From positions 1-7,179 of the forward strand of contig CAMORQ010000096.1 of the NCBI GenBank assembly GCA_946623915.1: DNA of 7,179 nt, in the 5' to 3' direction. Origin of the DNA: an uncultured Coriobacteriaceae bacterium. GTDB lineage: Bacteria > Actinomycetota > Coriobacteriia > Coriobacteriales > Eggerthellaceae. Under the pieces are notes generated by a model, which did not search any database, was not told the origin of the DNA, and was given only the letters and a program-made list of their open reading frames with translations. Positions 1-5,354 of this stretch are shown here, piece after piece; the stretch's first letter is position 1; every line of letters begins with the position of its first letter. The translations under genes and the position numbers were made by a program.

Positions 1-371
1 CCAACGCCGCCAAGGAAGTACTCGCGGGCGCCACTTTGGGTGCTCAGTCGGGCACGTCGGGCGAAGCATGGATCGAGGAGAACCTTCCTGCCCCCGATAA
101 CCCCTACACGCCTCAGCAGGAGACCCCCGACCTGCTGAACCAGCTGCGTACGGGCGGCATCGATGCGGCAGTTTACGATCAGCCGGTCGCCGAAGCCCAC
201 GTGAAAGGCGAATACGACGATTGCGAGATTCTGACTGTCATCCCCACGGGCGAGCAGTACGGCATCGCCGTGAACAAAGACAACACCGCCTTGACCGAAG
301 CAATCAACACCGCTCTGGCAGAGATTGTCGCCGACGGCACCATGGATAAGCTGCTGACGGAAAACCTGTAG
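1..371 (+). CDS. Amino acid ABC transporter substrate-binding protein, C-terminal part (5' end outside window)
   Basis: This is the C-terminal ~122 residues of an extracytoplasmic family 3 solute-binding protein (SBP_bac_3), which captures a polar amino acid and delivers it to the permease. The reading frame is open from position 3, so the gene begins before the window and the TTG at 36 is an internal Leu codon. Visible family features are a LGAQSGTSGEAW stretch (the ligand-contacting G-T-S/T-G loop of the second lobe), AAVYDQPVA (the conserved Asp that binds the ligand's amino group), and YGIAVNKDN followed by a final helix ending DGTMDKLLTENL. The lipoprotein signal and first lobe are not visible, so the ligand cannot be named. 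The permease and ATPase of the same importer follow on the same strand. A terminator-like hairpin lies 33 bases after the stop. Family assignment is secure; specificity is unknown. Confidence 0.93.
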   Translation, partial: NAAKEVLAGATLGAQSGTSGEAWIEENLPAPDNPYTPQQETPDLLNQLRTGGIDAAVYDQPVAEAHVKGEYDDCEILTVIPTGEQYGIAVNKDNTALTEAINTALAEIVADGTMDKLLTENL

Positions 372-404
372 GATTCCTGCAGAAATACTAAGTCTCACAT
401 GTAA

Positions 405-442
405 GGGGCTGCAACGTCGTTACGGTTGCGGCCCCTTGTCTT
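405..442 (+). terminator. Hairpin terminator/attenuator between binding protein and permease
   Basis: GGGGCTGCAAC (405-415) pairs with GTTGCGGCCCC (425-435): an 11-bp, GC-rich stem with one T-G wobble and a 9-nt loop, followed by TTGTCTT. This looks like a moderately strong intrinsic terminator. It lies inside the importer operon, so partial read-through would give more binding protein than permease/ATPase, a common arrangement for such importers. The U-tract is imperfect, so attenuation is more likely than full termination. Confidence 0.7.
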
Positions 443-447
443 ATAAT
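442..447 (+). promoter_or_regulatory. -10 box (TATAAT) for a possible internal promoter, leaderless permease mRNA
   Basis: A perfect TATAAT follows immediately after the terminator's T-rich tail. Transcription would start about 7 bases downstream, at 453-455, which coincides with the A of the ATG at 455. No Shine-Dalgarno sequence precedes either ATG (446 or 455), so the permease may be translated from a leaderless mRNA, a common mode in Actinomycetota. No good -35 is present (TTACGG at 420-425 is the closest), so the promoter call rests on the -10 and its placement. Confidence 0.45.
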
Positions 448-454
448 GGTCTGC

Positions 455-1858
455 ATGAAGGAATCACTGAAGACTCTATTTACAACCTACGTGCGTTGGG
501 CGATTGTTCTGTCGCTGCTTCTGTACTTGGTTCCTGCTGCGGGCTGGGCGCTAACCAGCGACACGGCTACGGCGCGCAGCAACGAAACCAGCACGAGCAA
601 TGTGCTCGGTGGCGTGCCGACGCGTGTGACCTGGGAAGCCATGGTCGACAAAGGTGAATCGGTGGCGGCGGTTAGCCTGCAATTCCCCGAAGGTAGCGCG
701 CTTACCGAAGAAACGACGGTGCGCGTGACCGTTCTGGATGGAACCGAGCGCGTCGATACAGACAGCACGGCAACGGTGGATGCTGGCGCCTCGTGCGTGA
801 ATGTGGAATTCGCGCAGCCTTTGGAAGAAGGCCATCGCCTGCGCATAGAAACATACGATGCGGCGCTGCCCAACGTCGAAGGTGAAGTGACCCTTGCGGG
901 CACATACCAGCGCGACGACGGCGAGCAGGTCCCGCTGGCGGACAGCCCCGCAATCAAGGTGACGTCAGCTTCCCCTGCGCAGAAAATCGTGAACTGGCTC
1001 GACGAGCAGCCATGGGTGCAGGCGTGGAATTCCGTTCCTATCCTCCGCCTGTTTCTGAACCCCCAGCTGGTGGTGTCTTCCATCCCCACGTTGGTGGTGG
1101 GCTGGTTGCTTTCGTTGATGCTGGTGCTTCTGGGGTTCCCGCTCGCCATTCCCATCGGCCTGGCGTTCGCGTTCATGAAGATAAGCCGCTCGCGCATTTT
1201 GCACGTTATCGCGGCAATCTACACGGGCGTTGTGCGCGGCACGCCTCTGTTCCTGCAAATCTACATCGCGTTCTTCGGGTTGCCCCTCATGGGGATCAAG
1301 CTGAACGACTACGTGCTCGCCGTGCTCGTGCTAGCGTTCAATTCGGGCGCGTACATGTGCGAGATTTTCCGCGCGGGCATCCAGTCCATTCCCAAAGGGC
1401 AGTTCGAGGCGTCGCGTTCTTTGGGCATGAACGCGGTGCAGACCATGTTTTCGGTTATCATCCCGCAGACGGTGCGTCGGGTTATCCCCACGATGACCAG
1501 CGAATTCATCCTGCTCTACAAAGACACGTCGCTGCTGGCGGCGGTTGGCGTCATGGAGCTTATGCTTTACGCGCGTTCCTTGGTCGCCAACACCGGCAAC
1601 ATGACGCCCTACATCGTGGCAGCGCTGTTCTACCTGGTGGTCACGCTCCCGCTGATTCACGTGGTGGGCATTCTCGAAAAGAAGCTCGCGCTGTCTGACG
1701 AAGGAGGCGCCGACACGAAGAAGCGCAAGAACCGGCGTGGGGCCTATCAGCAGATGGCCGAGGAAATCGCAGGTGGCTCCGACGACGGGTCTGTCTCCTA
1801 CCAGCAGTTGGCGAATGCGGTCGACACATCGTATGCGCATGGAATGAAGGGCGACTAG
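455..1858 (+). CDS. Amino acid ABC transporter permease with signal peptide and extracytoplasmic N-terminal domain
   Basis: This is the inner-membrane subunit of a polar amino acid importer (HisM/GlnP-type, BPD_transp_1), 467 aa from the ATG at 455 (470 from the ATG at 446). Residues 1-32 form a signal-peptide-like segment: basic start, hydrophobic core, possible cleavage after AAGWA. Residues ~33-175 are a hydrophilic region rich in Thr, Val and Glu, apparently beta-rich, without family motifs that I recognise. The permease core starts near 205. It has RGTPLFLQIY (261-270), the EAA loop from EASRSLG (~318) to IIPQ (~338), LLYKDTSLLAAVGVMEL, and a final membrane helix. A basic, polar cytoplasmic tail (KKRKNRR) follows. 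Typical permeases of this family are ~220-250 aa, so the N-terminal half is an addition. The stop is one base before the ATPase start. The core function is sure; the role of the N-terminal domain is unknown. Confidence 0.93.
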   Translation: MKESLKTLFTTYVRWAIVLSLLLYLVPAAGWALTSDTATARSNETSTSNVLGGVPTRVTWEAMVDKGESVAAVSLQFPEGSALTEETTVRVTVLDGTERVDTDSTATVDAGASCVNVEFAQPLEEGHRLRIETYDAALPNVEGEVTLAGTYQRDDGEQVPLADSPAIKVTSASPAQKIVNWLDEQPWVQAWNSVPILRLFLNPQLVVSSIPTLVVGWLLSLMLVLLGFPLAIPIGLAFAFMKISRSRILHVIAAIYTGVVRGTPLFLQIYIAFFGLPLMGIKLNDYVLAVLVLAFNSGAYMCEIFRAGIQSIPKGQFEASRSLGMNAVQTMFSVIIPQTVRRVIPTMTSEFILLYKDTSLLAAVGVMELMLYARSLVANTGNMTPYIVAALFYLVVTLPLIHVVGILEKKLALSDEGGADTKKRKNRRGAYQQMAEEIAGGSDDGSVSYQQLANAVDTSYAHGMKGD

Positions 1859-1859
1859 C

Positions 1860-2651
1860 ATGGCAGACACGCCCCAAAAAACGGCAGAGTCCCGTGCAGA
1901 TGCAGGAACCTCGTCGGTTACGGATCCCATGATTTCGATTCAGCACCTCTCGAAGCATTTCGGGGAGCTGGAAGTTCTGCGCGACGTGAACATCGACATC
2001 GCCCGCGGCGAAGTGGTGGTCGTGCTCGGTCCGTCGGGCAGTGGCAAGTCCACGATGCTGCGTTGCATCAACCTGCTCGAGCAGCCTACGGGCGGCAAGA
2101 TCTTCATCGAGGGCGAGGAAATCACCGCCCCCAAAGTCAATGTTGACCGGTTGCGCGAGCGTGTGGGCATGGTCTTCCAGCAGTTCAACCTGTTTCCCCA
2201 TCTAAGCGCCAAGAAAAACGTCATGCTGGCCCAGCGCAAAGTGCTGAAGCGCTCGGCTGCGGAAGCTGAACGCGTGGCGCTTGAAAACCTCGCACGTGTG
2301 GGGCTGGCGGATAGGGCTGACTACATGCCCAGCCAGCTTTCGGGCGGGCAGCAGCAACGCGTCGCCATTGCGCGCGCCCTCGCGATGGACCCGCATGTCA
2401 TGCTCTTCGACGAGGCGACTAGCGCGCTCGACCCCGAACTGGTGCGCGGCGTGCTTGATGTTATGCGCGGGCTGGCGGAAGGCGGCATGACCATGGTGGT
2501 CGTCACGCACGAAATGGGCTTCGCGCGCGAAGTGGCGGATCGCGTCATCTTCATGGAAGAAGGCTATGTGGTGGAAGAGGGGACGCCCGAAGAGGTGTTC
2601 GACCACCCGAAATCCGACCGTACGAAAGACTTCCTCGGGCACATTCAATAA
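1860..2651 (+). CDS. Polar amino acid ABC transporter ATP-binding protein (GlnQ/HisP type)
   Basis: This cytoplasmic ATPase powers the amino acid importer (263 aa). All nucleotide-binding motifs are intact: Walker A GPSGSGKST (57-65), Q-loop VFQQFNLFPH (105-114), signature LSGGQQQR (160-167), Walker B VMLFDEATSALD (180-191) and the switch His in VVTHEMGFA (H217). The FNLFPHLS and THEMGFAREVADR stretches are typical of the polar amino acid uptake family. The start at 1860 has GAAGG nine bases upstream and lies one base after the permease stop, so the two are translationally linked. It gives an extra ~23-residue Thr/Ser/Ala-rich N-terminus before the conserved MISIQHLSKHFG. An internal start at 1929 (Met24) would match the usual ~240 aa length. 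The gene ends the importer cluster; no clear U-tract terminator follows on this strand. Substrate specificity cannot be read from the ATPase. Confidence 0.96.
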   Translation: MADTPQKTAESRADAGTSSVTDPMISIQHLSKHFGELEVLRDVNIDIARGEVVVVLGPSGSGKSTMLRCINLLEQPTGGKIFIEGEEITAPKVNVDRLRERVGMVFQQFNLFPHLSAKKNVMLAQRKVLKRSAAEAERVALENLARVGLADRADYMPSQLSGGQQQRVAIARALAMDPHVMLFDEATSALDPELVRGVLDVMRGLAEGGMTMVVVTHEMGFAREVADRVIFMEEGYVVEEGTPEEVFDHPKSDRTKDFLGHIQ

Positions 2652-2660
2652 ACGGTAGCG

Positions 2661-2700
2661 CAAAAAACAATCGCGCCGCTGCTTGTGGCAACGGCGCGAT
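2661..2700 (-). terminator. Intrinsic terminator for the 70-aa small gene
   Basis: Read on the - strand, ATCGCGCCG (2700-2692) pairs perfectly with CGGCGCGAT (2678-2670), with a short inner TGC/GCA pairing, and is followed by TTGTTTTTTG (2670-2661). The U-run lies on the - strand side only; the + strand side continues CGCATTCGCG. The signal therefore primarily ends transcripts coming from the small gene at 2744-2956. The hairpin may also weakly affect read-through from the ATPase gene. Confidence 0.82.
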
Positions 2701-2743
2701 CGCATTCGCGCAAAGCGCTTCGCAAAGTTTGGGGGGCGCTAAA

Positions 2744-2956
2744 CTATGCGGCGCGGTTGCGGCGACGGTGGGCGCGAGAGGTAGCGGACTGTGCGTTCTG
2801 CGCGCTTGTGGTCTTGGTGGCCGATGAGACGATGCCCTTCAGCATGCTTGCGAACTTGTCGAATACGGTGGGCTCGTCTTTTCGGTGGTTCAAGAAGGCA
2901 GCAGAAGCGCCACACGTCATGATCCGACCTTCGTTTGCGATGATGTTGCTCTTCAT
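2744..2956 (-). CDS. Orphan small protein, 70 aa, unknown function
   Basis: I do not recognise this protein. The start at 2956 is chosen because AAGGAGG (2969-2963) lies six bases upstream, an ideal ribosome site; the longer open frame to 2995 has none. The sequence has three parts. A polar N-terminus has a single Cys (MKSNIIANEGRIMTCGASAAF). A central stretch (about residues 31-46, VFDKFASMLKGIVSSA) has hydrophobic residues at positions 31, 32, 35, 36, 38, 39, 42, 43 and 46, an amphipathic-helix pattern. The Ser/Thr/Gln-rich tail ends in basic SRAHRRRNRAA. It has no signal peptide or membrane span. Its own U-tract terminator lies ~45 bases past the stop, and a repeat-rich control region lies upstream, so it looks like a monocistronic gene. 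It could be a regulatory or nucleic-acid-binding small protein, a membrane-active peptide, or a peptide precursor; no modification enzyme is nearby. Confidence 0.68.
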   Translation of the reverse strand: MKSNIIANEGRIMTCGASAAFLNHRKDEPTVFDKFASMLKGIVSSATKTTSAQNAQSATSRAHRRRNRAA

Positions 2957-2962
2957 TTCCAA

Positions 2963-2969
2963 CCTCCTT
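2963..2969 (-). promoter_or_regulatory. Strong ribosome binding site AAGGAGG of the 70-aa gene
   Basis: AAGGAGG lies six bases before the ATG at 2956. It is the strongest Shine-Dalgarno match in the window and decides the start. It implies that the small protein is efficiently translated once transcribed. Confidence 0.85.
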
Positions 2970-2986
2970 TGTTCGTAGGAAAGCAA

Positions 2987-2996
2987 CTTGCACAAC
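2987..2996 (-). promoter_or_regulatory. Diverged copy of the GTTGCATAAC-type element
   Basis: On the - strand this reads GTTGTGCAAG, matching 8 of 10 positions of the GTTATGCAAC arm at 3094-3103. It lies about 30 bases before the small gene's start, inside the putative 5' leader. It could be an outlying operator half-site or chance similarity. Confidence 0.3.
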
Positions 2997-3076
2997 TACA
3001 AAATAGCTTTTCTGGAAACGAAAACAAGAAGCAATAATTTCGAAACGGTTGGATTCGCAACGGGTGAGCGACACGA

Positions 3077-3103
3077 GTTGCATAACTCGATTTGTTATGC
3101 AAC
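3077..3103. repeat. Perfect 10-bp inverted repeat GTTGCATAAC-N7-GTTATGCAAC
   Basis: The arms are at 3077-3086 and 3094-3103, with a 7-base spacer. The left arm is also part of a second palindrome, CGAGTT-GCAT-AACTCG (3075-3090). A directly oriented near-copy, GTTGCATATC, lies at 3119-3128, 42 bases (about four helical turns) from the left arm. The set resembles a multi-site operator for a dimeric DNA-binding protein. Alternatively, the inverted repeat could fold as an RNA hairpin near the 5' end of the small gene's transcript. Confidence 0.65.
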
Positions 3104-3108
3104 GCTTA

Positions 3109-3137
3109 ATTTTAGGTCGTTGCATATCGCCTGATAA
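3109..3137 (-). promoter_or_regulatory. Candidate promoter of the 70-aa gene
   Basis: On the - strand, TTATCA (3137-3132) is followed after 17 bases by TAAAAT (3114-3109), a reasonable housekeeping-type promoter. Transcription would start near 3102, giving a ~145-nt leader. The single GTTGCATATC element (3119-3128) lies in the -35/-10 spacer and the inverted repeat lies at about +1 to +26, both classic repressor positions. A weaker alternative closer to the gene is TTGTTT, 16 bases, TATTTT (about 3029-3002). Confidence 0.4.
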
Positions 3138-3329
3138 ATGTGGATGAATTGCGAAGGCGCGTGCACACGCGCGCGGCGAATCGTCTGCGGCTAGACCGTG
3201 GTATCGCTGGAATTGGCGCAATCCGGCGATGCGGAAGCGAGGGCGCAATGCAGCCAAAGGACGCTTGCGTCGATTGCTGACCGATGGTGCGGGCGTATGT
3301 AGCGCTTGCGGTGCGGTGTGCGCAGTTTG
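3129..3329. other. Non-coding stretch between the TetR gene and the small gene's control region
   Basis: I see no convincing gene here; the open frames lack ribosome sites and are out-of-frame continuations of neighbours. It contains the small gene's putative -35 and a GC-rich palindrome, GCGCGTG-CA-CACGCGC (3157-3172). That palindrome could be a weak hairpin after the TetR gene, but it has no U-tract. No clear terminator for the TetR gene is visible. Confidence 0.5.
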
Positions 3330-3890
3330 CTACAGGCGGGCGCCGTCGCAGATGAGCTTCACGGCAAGGGATACCATGCGTTCGAGTGGTATGGTGCGGC
3401 CTTCGTCGACCCATTTCTTGTATATGCGGATTTGTGCAGTGTCCACATGGGTCAGGTAAAGCGCCCATTCGTCTTCGCTCCACCCTGTGGGCGGGCGCCA
3501 ATCGCGGTCGCGTTCTTCGCTCATGCTGTTAATCACCTTTTGCATGATGCCGGCATACGTGCCGCTTGACAGGATGGCGTCGTAGAGCGGTCCTTGCTTG
3601 GCGCTGTACGTCATGAATTCGCGAATCAGCTGTTCGATGTCGTTGGGGTAGCGAAGGCCTTTCGTGATTTCCGCGTAAGGGCGGGCGTATTCGAGCTGCA
3701 GTTCTTCGAGGAGGTCATCGAGAGTGGGGTAGTAGCGGTAGAACGTAGTTTTGTTGATAAGCGCCTTTTCGCAGAGGGCTTTTACCGTGATTTTCTCGTA
3801 GGGCATCTCCAGCAGCATTTGCGTGAACGTGTCGTGAATGGCTCCGACCGTCTTTCGTACGCGAAGATCTTCTGTGCCGGTTAATATCAT
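3330..3890 (-). CDS. TetR/AcrR family transcriptional regulator
   Basis: This is a predicted DNA-binding regulator, 186 aa from the ATG at 3890. The N-terminal domain fits the TetR family: a first helix (RKTVGAIHDTFTQMLLEMPYEKITV), then the helix-turn-helix VKALCEKALINKTTFYRYYPTLDDLLEEL (about residues 36-64), where KTTFYRYYP is the recognition-helix signature. The remaining ~120 residues are a helical ligand-binding/dimer domain that I cannot assign to a ligand. I prefer the start at 3890 because GGAAGGA lies 11 bases upstream. A TTG at 3935 would add 15 basic/Pro residues (KTSKNQRPGRTPSP) but has no ribosome site. It is divergent from the glycosylase-epimerase fusion, with a palindrome between them, so control of that gene and of itself is likely. 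The small gene downstream on the same strand is another possible target. Confidence 0.9.
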   Translation of the reverse strand: MILTGTEDLRVRKTVGAIHDTFTQMLLEMPYEKITVKALCEKALINKTTFYRYYPTLDDLLEELQLEYARPYAEITKGLRYPNDIEQLIREFMTYSAKQGPLYDAILSSGTYAGIMQKVINSMSEERDRDWRPPTGWSEDEWALYLTHVDTAQIRIYKKWVDEGRTIPLERMVSLAVKLICDGARL

Positions 3891-3959
3891 GGGGCTAGGT
3901 GTCCTTCCAGGGCGCTGGTTTTTGCTTGTTTTCAATTATGGTGGCATAAAAGCCTGGCG

Positions 3960-3988
3960 TTGTTTAACTGGACTAGTATAGTTATACC
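3960..3988 (+). promoter_or_regulatory. Candidate promoter of the glycosylase-epimerase gene
   Basis: TTGTTT (3960-3965), a 17-base spacer and TATACC (3983-3988) make a plausible promoter pointing to the fusion gene. Transcription would start near 3995, leaving ~50 nt before the ATG at 4048. The -10 overlaps the palindrome at 3976-3987. The box match is moderate, so this is tentative. Confidence 0.35.
3976..3987. promoter_or_regulatory. Palindrome GTATA-GT-TATAC, candidate TetR operator
   Basis: Two perfect 5-bp arms flank a 2-bp centre in the divergent region between the TetR gene and the fusion gene, overlapping the candidate -10 of the latter. TetR-family repressors usually bind short palindromes between divergent genes, so this is the best operator candidate here. 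It is short and AT-rich and could arise by chance. Confidence 0.4.
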
Positions 3989-4009
3989 CACGGCGTGGCG
4001 CAAGGAGAA

Positions 4010-4051
4010 ATGGAGCGCCGTCCATATCAACAGAGAGCGGGGGCCATATGA
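4010..4051 (+). CDS. Possible 13-aa leader ORF overlapping the fusion gene (ATGA)
   Basis: AAGGAG (4002-4007) is followed two bases later by an ATG that opens a 13-codon frame, MERRPYQQRAGAI. Its TGA stop (4049-4051) overlaps the ATG of the fusion gene (4048-4050) as ATGA, a typical translational-coupling junction. The fusion gene itself has only a weak ribosome site and no alternative in-frame start back to a stop at 3979, so coupling would explain how ribosomes reach it. The AAGGAG-to-ATG gap is unusually short, which lowers confidence. The peptide has no recognisable function. Confidence 0.4.
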   Translation: MERRPYQQRAGAI

Positions 4052-5250
4052 CAGGATCTACATCTCGCACATCCCATATCGCGCATCCGATCGCACCCGT
4101 TTTCGACGAACGGTCGGAGGCGCTCGTGCTCGGGTCGTTCCCTTCGCCGAAATCGCGCGAACAAGGGTTTTTCTACGGGCATCCGCAAAATCGCATGTGG
4201 AACGTGCTCGCACGCGTTTTCGACGAGCCAGTTCCAGCAACGGTCGAACGCCGCCGTGATTTTCTGCTGCGCAACCATATAGCCATGTGGGATGTGCTCG
4301 CGTCGTGTACGATTACGGGGGCAAGCGATGCGAGCATTGCCGACGAGGTGCCCAACGACCTAACTGCCTTGCTCGATGTCGCTGCGATTCGAGAGGTCTA
4401 TTGCGCCGGTGCCACCGCGTCGAGGCTTTACGCCAAGCATCTGGAGGCGGCGATCGGACGTCCGTGCATTCCAATGCCTTCAACCAGTCCTGCGAATGCG
4501 GCTGTGAGCGTCGACGACCTTGTCGACCGATGGCGCGTGGTGCGCGAGTGCGTACGTCGCGACCAGGACTACACGCTTGATGTGGCGGACGTGGTCGCGC
4601 TTGAGGCGGCCATAGCGAAAGCCGGCACATCGCTTGCCGAGCTGATGGACCGCGCCGGTACGTGGCTGGCCTATCGGGTGCACAAAGCGCGTCCGCAGGG
4701 GAGAGTGACGGTGCTGGCCGGCAACGGCAACAACGGCGGCGATGGCTGGGTAGCCGCTCGCGAGCTGGCGCGTTGGGGCCATGTCGTCGTACTGGTTACG
4801 GCGAAACCACCCGAGCAGCTAGCAGCCCAGCCCGCGCGTGATGCCGCCTTGGCCGCCGCCGAAGGTCTGGTGGGCATGGATGCCCAGGTTGTGGTGGCGC
4901 CTGGCGAAAAGGAACTCGAAGCCGTGCTGGCCGCATCGGATGTGGTGGTAGATGCCATTCTGGGAACCGGCTTCTCCCACGACCAGGTGCGTGCCCCCTT
5001 CGACGGGTGGATACATGCCGCCAACGCGCGCAGGCAATCAGGGGCGCTCGTCGTGTCCGCCGATTGCCCAAGCGGCCTGAACGCCCAAACGGGCGCAGCT
5101 TCGTCTCCGTGCATTCAGGCGGATGAAACGGTAACGATGATCACGTCCAAAACCGGCCTGTCCGCTCCCTGCGCACGGGACATGTGCGGAAACGTTGTCG
5201 TGGCTCGCCTGTGCGACTTGGCGCCGTTTGCGCCTCAGCTTGCACGTTAG
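4048..5250 (+). CDS. Fusion protein: DNA-deoxyinosine glycosylase + NAD(P)H-hydrate epimerase (YjeF_N)
   Basis: This is one uninterrupted 400-aa frame with two domains. Residues ~11-168 resemble the hypoxanthine/deoxyinosine DNA glycosylases of the uracil-DNA glycosylase superfamily, which excise deaminated adenine from DNA. Motif 1 is LGSFPSPKSREQGFFYGHPQNRMW (about 28-51, with candidate catalytic Asn48), and motif 2 is MPSTSPANA (143-151). After a ~10-residue polar linker, residues ~178-390 form a YjeF_N domain, which interconverts R and S forms of hydrated NAD(P)H: VADVVALEAAIAKAG, AGNGNNGGDGWVAAR (224-238), VVDAILGTGFS (with candidate catalytic Asp302), ADCPSGLNAQTG (338-349) and SKTGLSAP. 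No YjeF_C dehydratase domain follows, and none is in the window. Both halves look intact, and GC content and style match across the junction, so this is not an obvious assembly joint. Domain calls are confident. That both are active in one polypeptide is inference. Confidence 0.9.
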   Translation: MTGSTSRTSHIAHPIAPVFDERSEALVLGSFPSPKSREQGFFYGHPQNRMWNVLARVFDEPVPATVERRRDFLLRNHIAMWDVLASCTITGASDASIADEVPNDLTALLDVAAIREVYCAGATASRLYAKHLEAAIGRPCIPMPSTSPANAAVSVDDLVDRWRVVRECVRRDQDYTLDVADVVALEAAIAKAGTSLAELMDRAGTWLAYRVHKARPQGRVTVLAGNGNNGGDGWVAARELARWGHVVVLVTAKPPEQLAAQPARDAALAAAEGLVGMDAQVVVAPGEKELEAVLAASDVVVDAILGTGFSHDQVRAPFDGWIHAANARRQSGALVVSADCPSGLNAQTGAASSPCIQADETVTMITSKTGLSAPCARDMCGNVVVARLCDLAPFAPQLAR

Positions 5251-5313
5251 CGGAACTCTGCCGGTCTCGGGTGTGTTGCGGCTGTGACTTTGCGGACGCC
5301 GCGTCGGCTGCTG

Positions 5314-5350
5314 TGCTACCCTAGTGTTCCGCTCTCTGCATACAAGGAGA
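5314..5350 (+). promoter_or_regulatory. Extended -10 and ribosome site of alaA
   Basis: TGCTACCCT (5314-5322) fits an extended -10 (TG-n-TANNNT); no good -35 lies at the usual distance. AAGGAGA (5344-5350) lies four bases before the ATG at 5355 and firmly supports that start. The short 5' leader (~25 nt) suggests that the gene is transcribed on its own rather than only by read-through from the fusion gene. Confidence 0.45.
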
Positions 5351-5354
5351 CACT

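Noticed and set aside
36..371. TTG at 36 as the start of a 111-aa protein
   Set aside because: The frame is open to the left edge and its translation continues binding-protein sequence, so the TTG is an internal Leu codon.
1012..1698. 228-aa + strand frame inside the permease gene
   Set aside because: It is an out-of-frame shadow, rich in Arg, His, Pro and Gly, with no ribosome site; the permease frame explains the region.
2661..2700. Terminator of the importer operon on the + strand
   Set aside because: The A-run precedes the hairpin on the + strand and no T-run follows, so the orientation fits the - strand gene.
3075..3128. CRISPR or mobile-element end
   Set aside because: There are only two or three short copies, without regular spacers, and no cas or transposase gene; promoter-associated operator sites fit better.
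3112..3501. 129-aa - strand frame overlapping the TetR gene's end
   Set aside because: It is out of frame with TetR, rich in Arg, Pro, His and Cys, and has no ribosome site.
3330..3935. TTG at 3935 as the TetR start
   Set aside because: It has no ribosome site, and the extra 15 residues precede the normal TetR N-terminus; the ATG at 3890 has GGAAGGA upstream.
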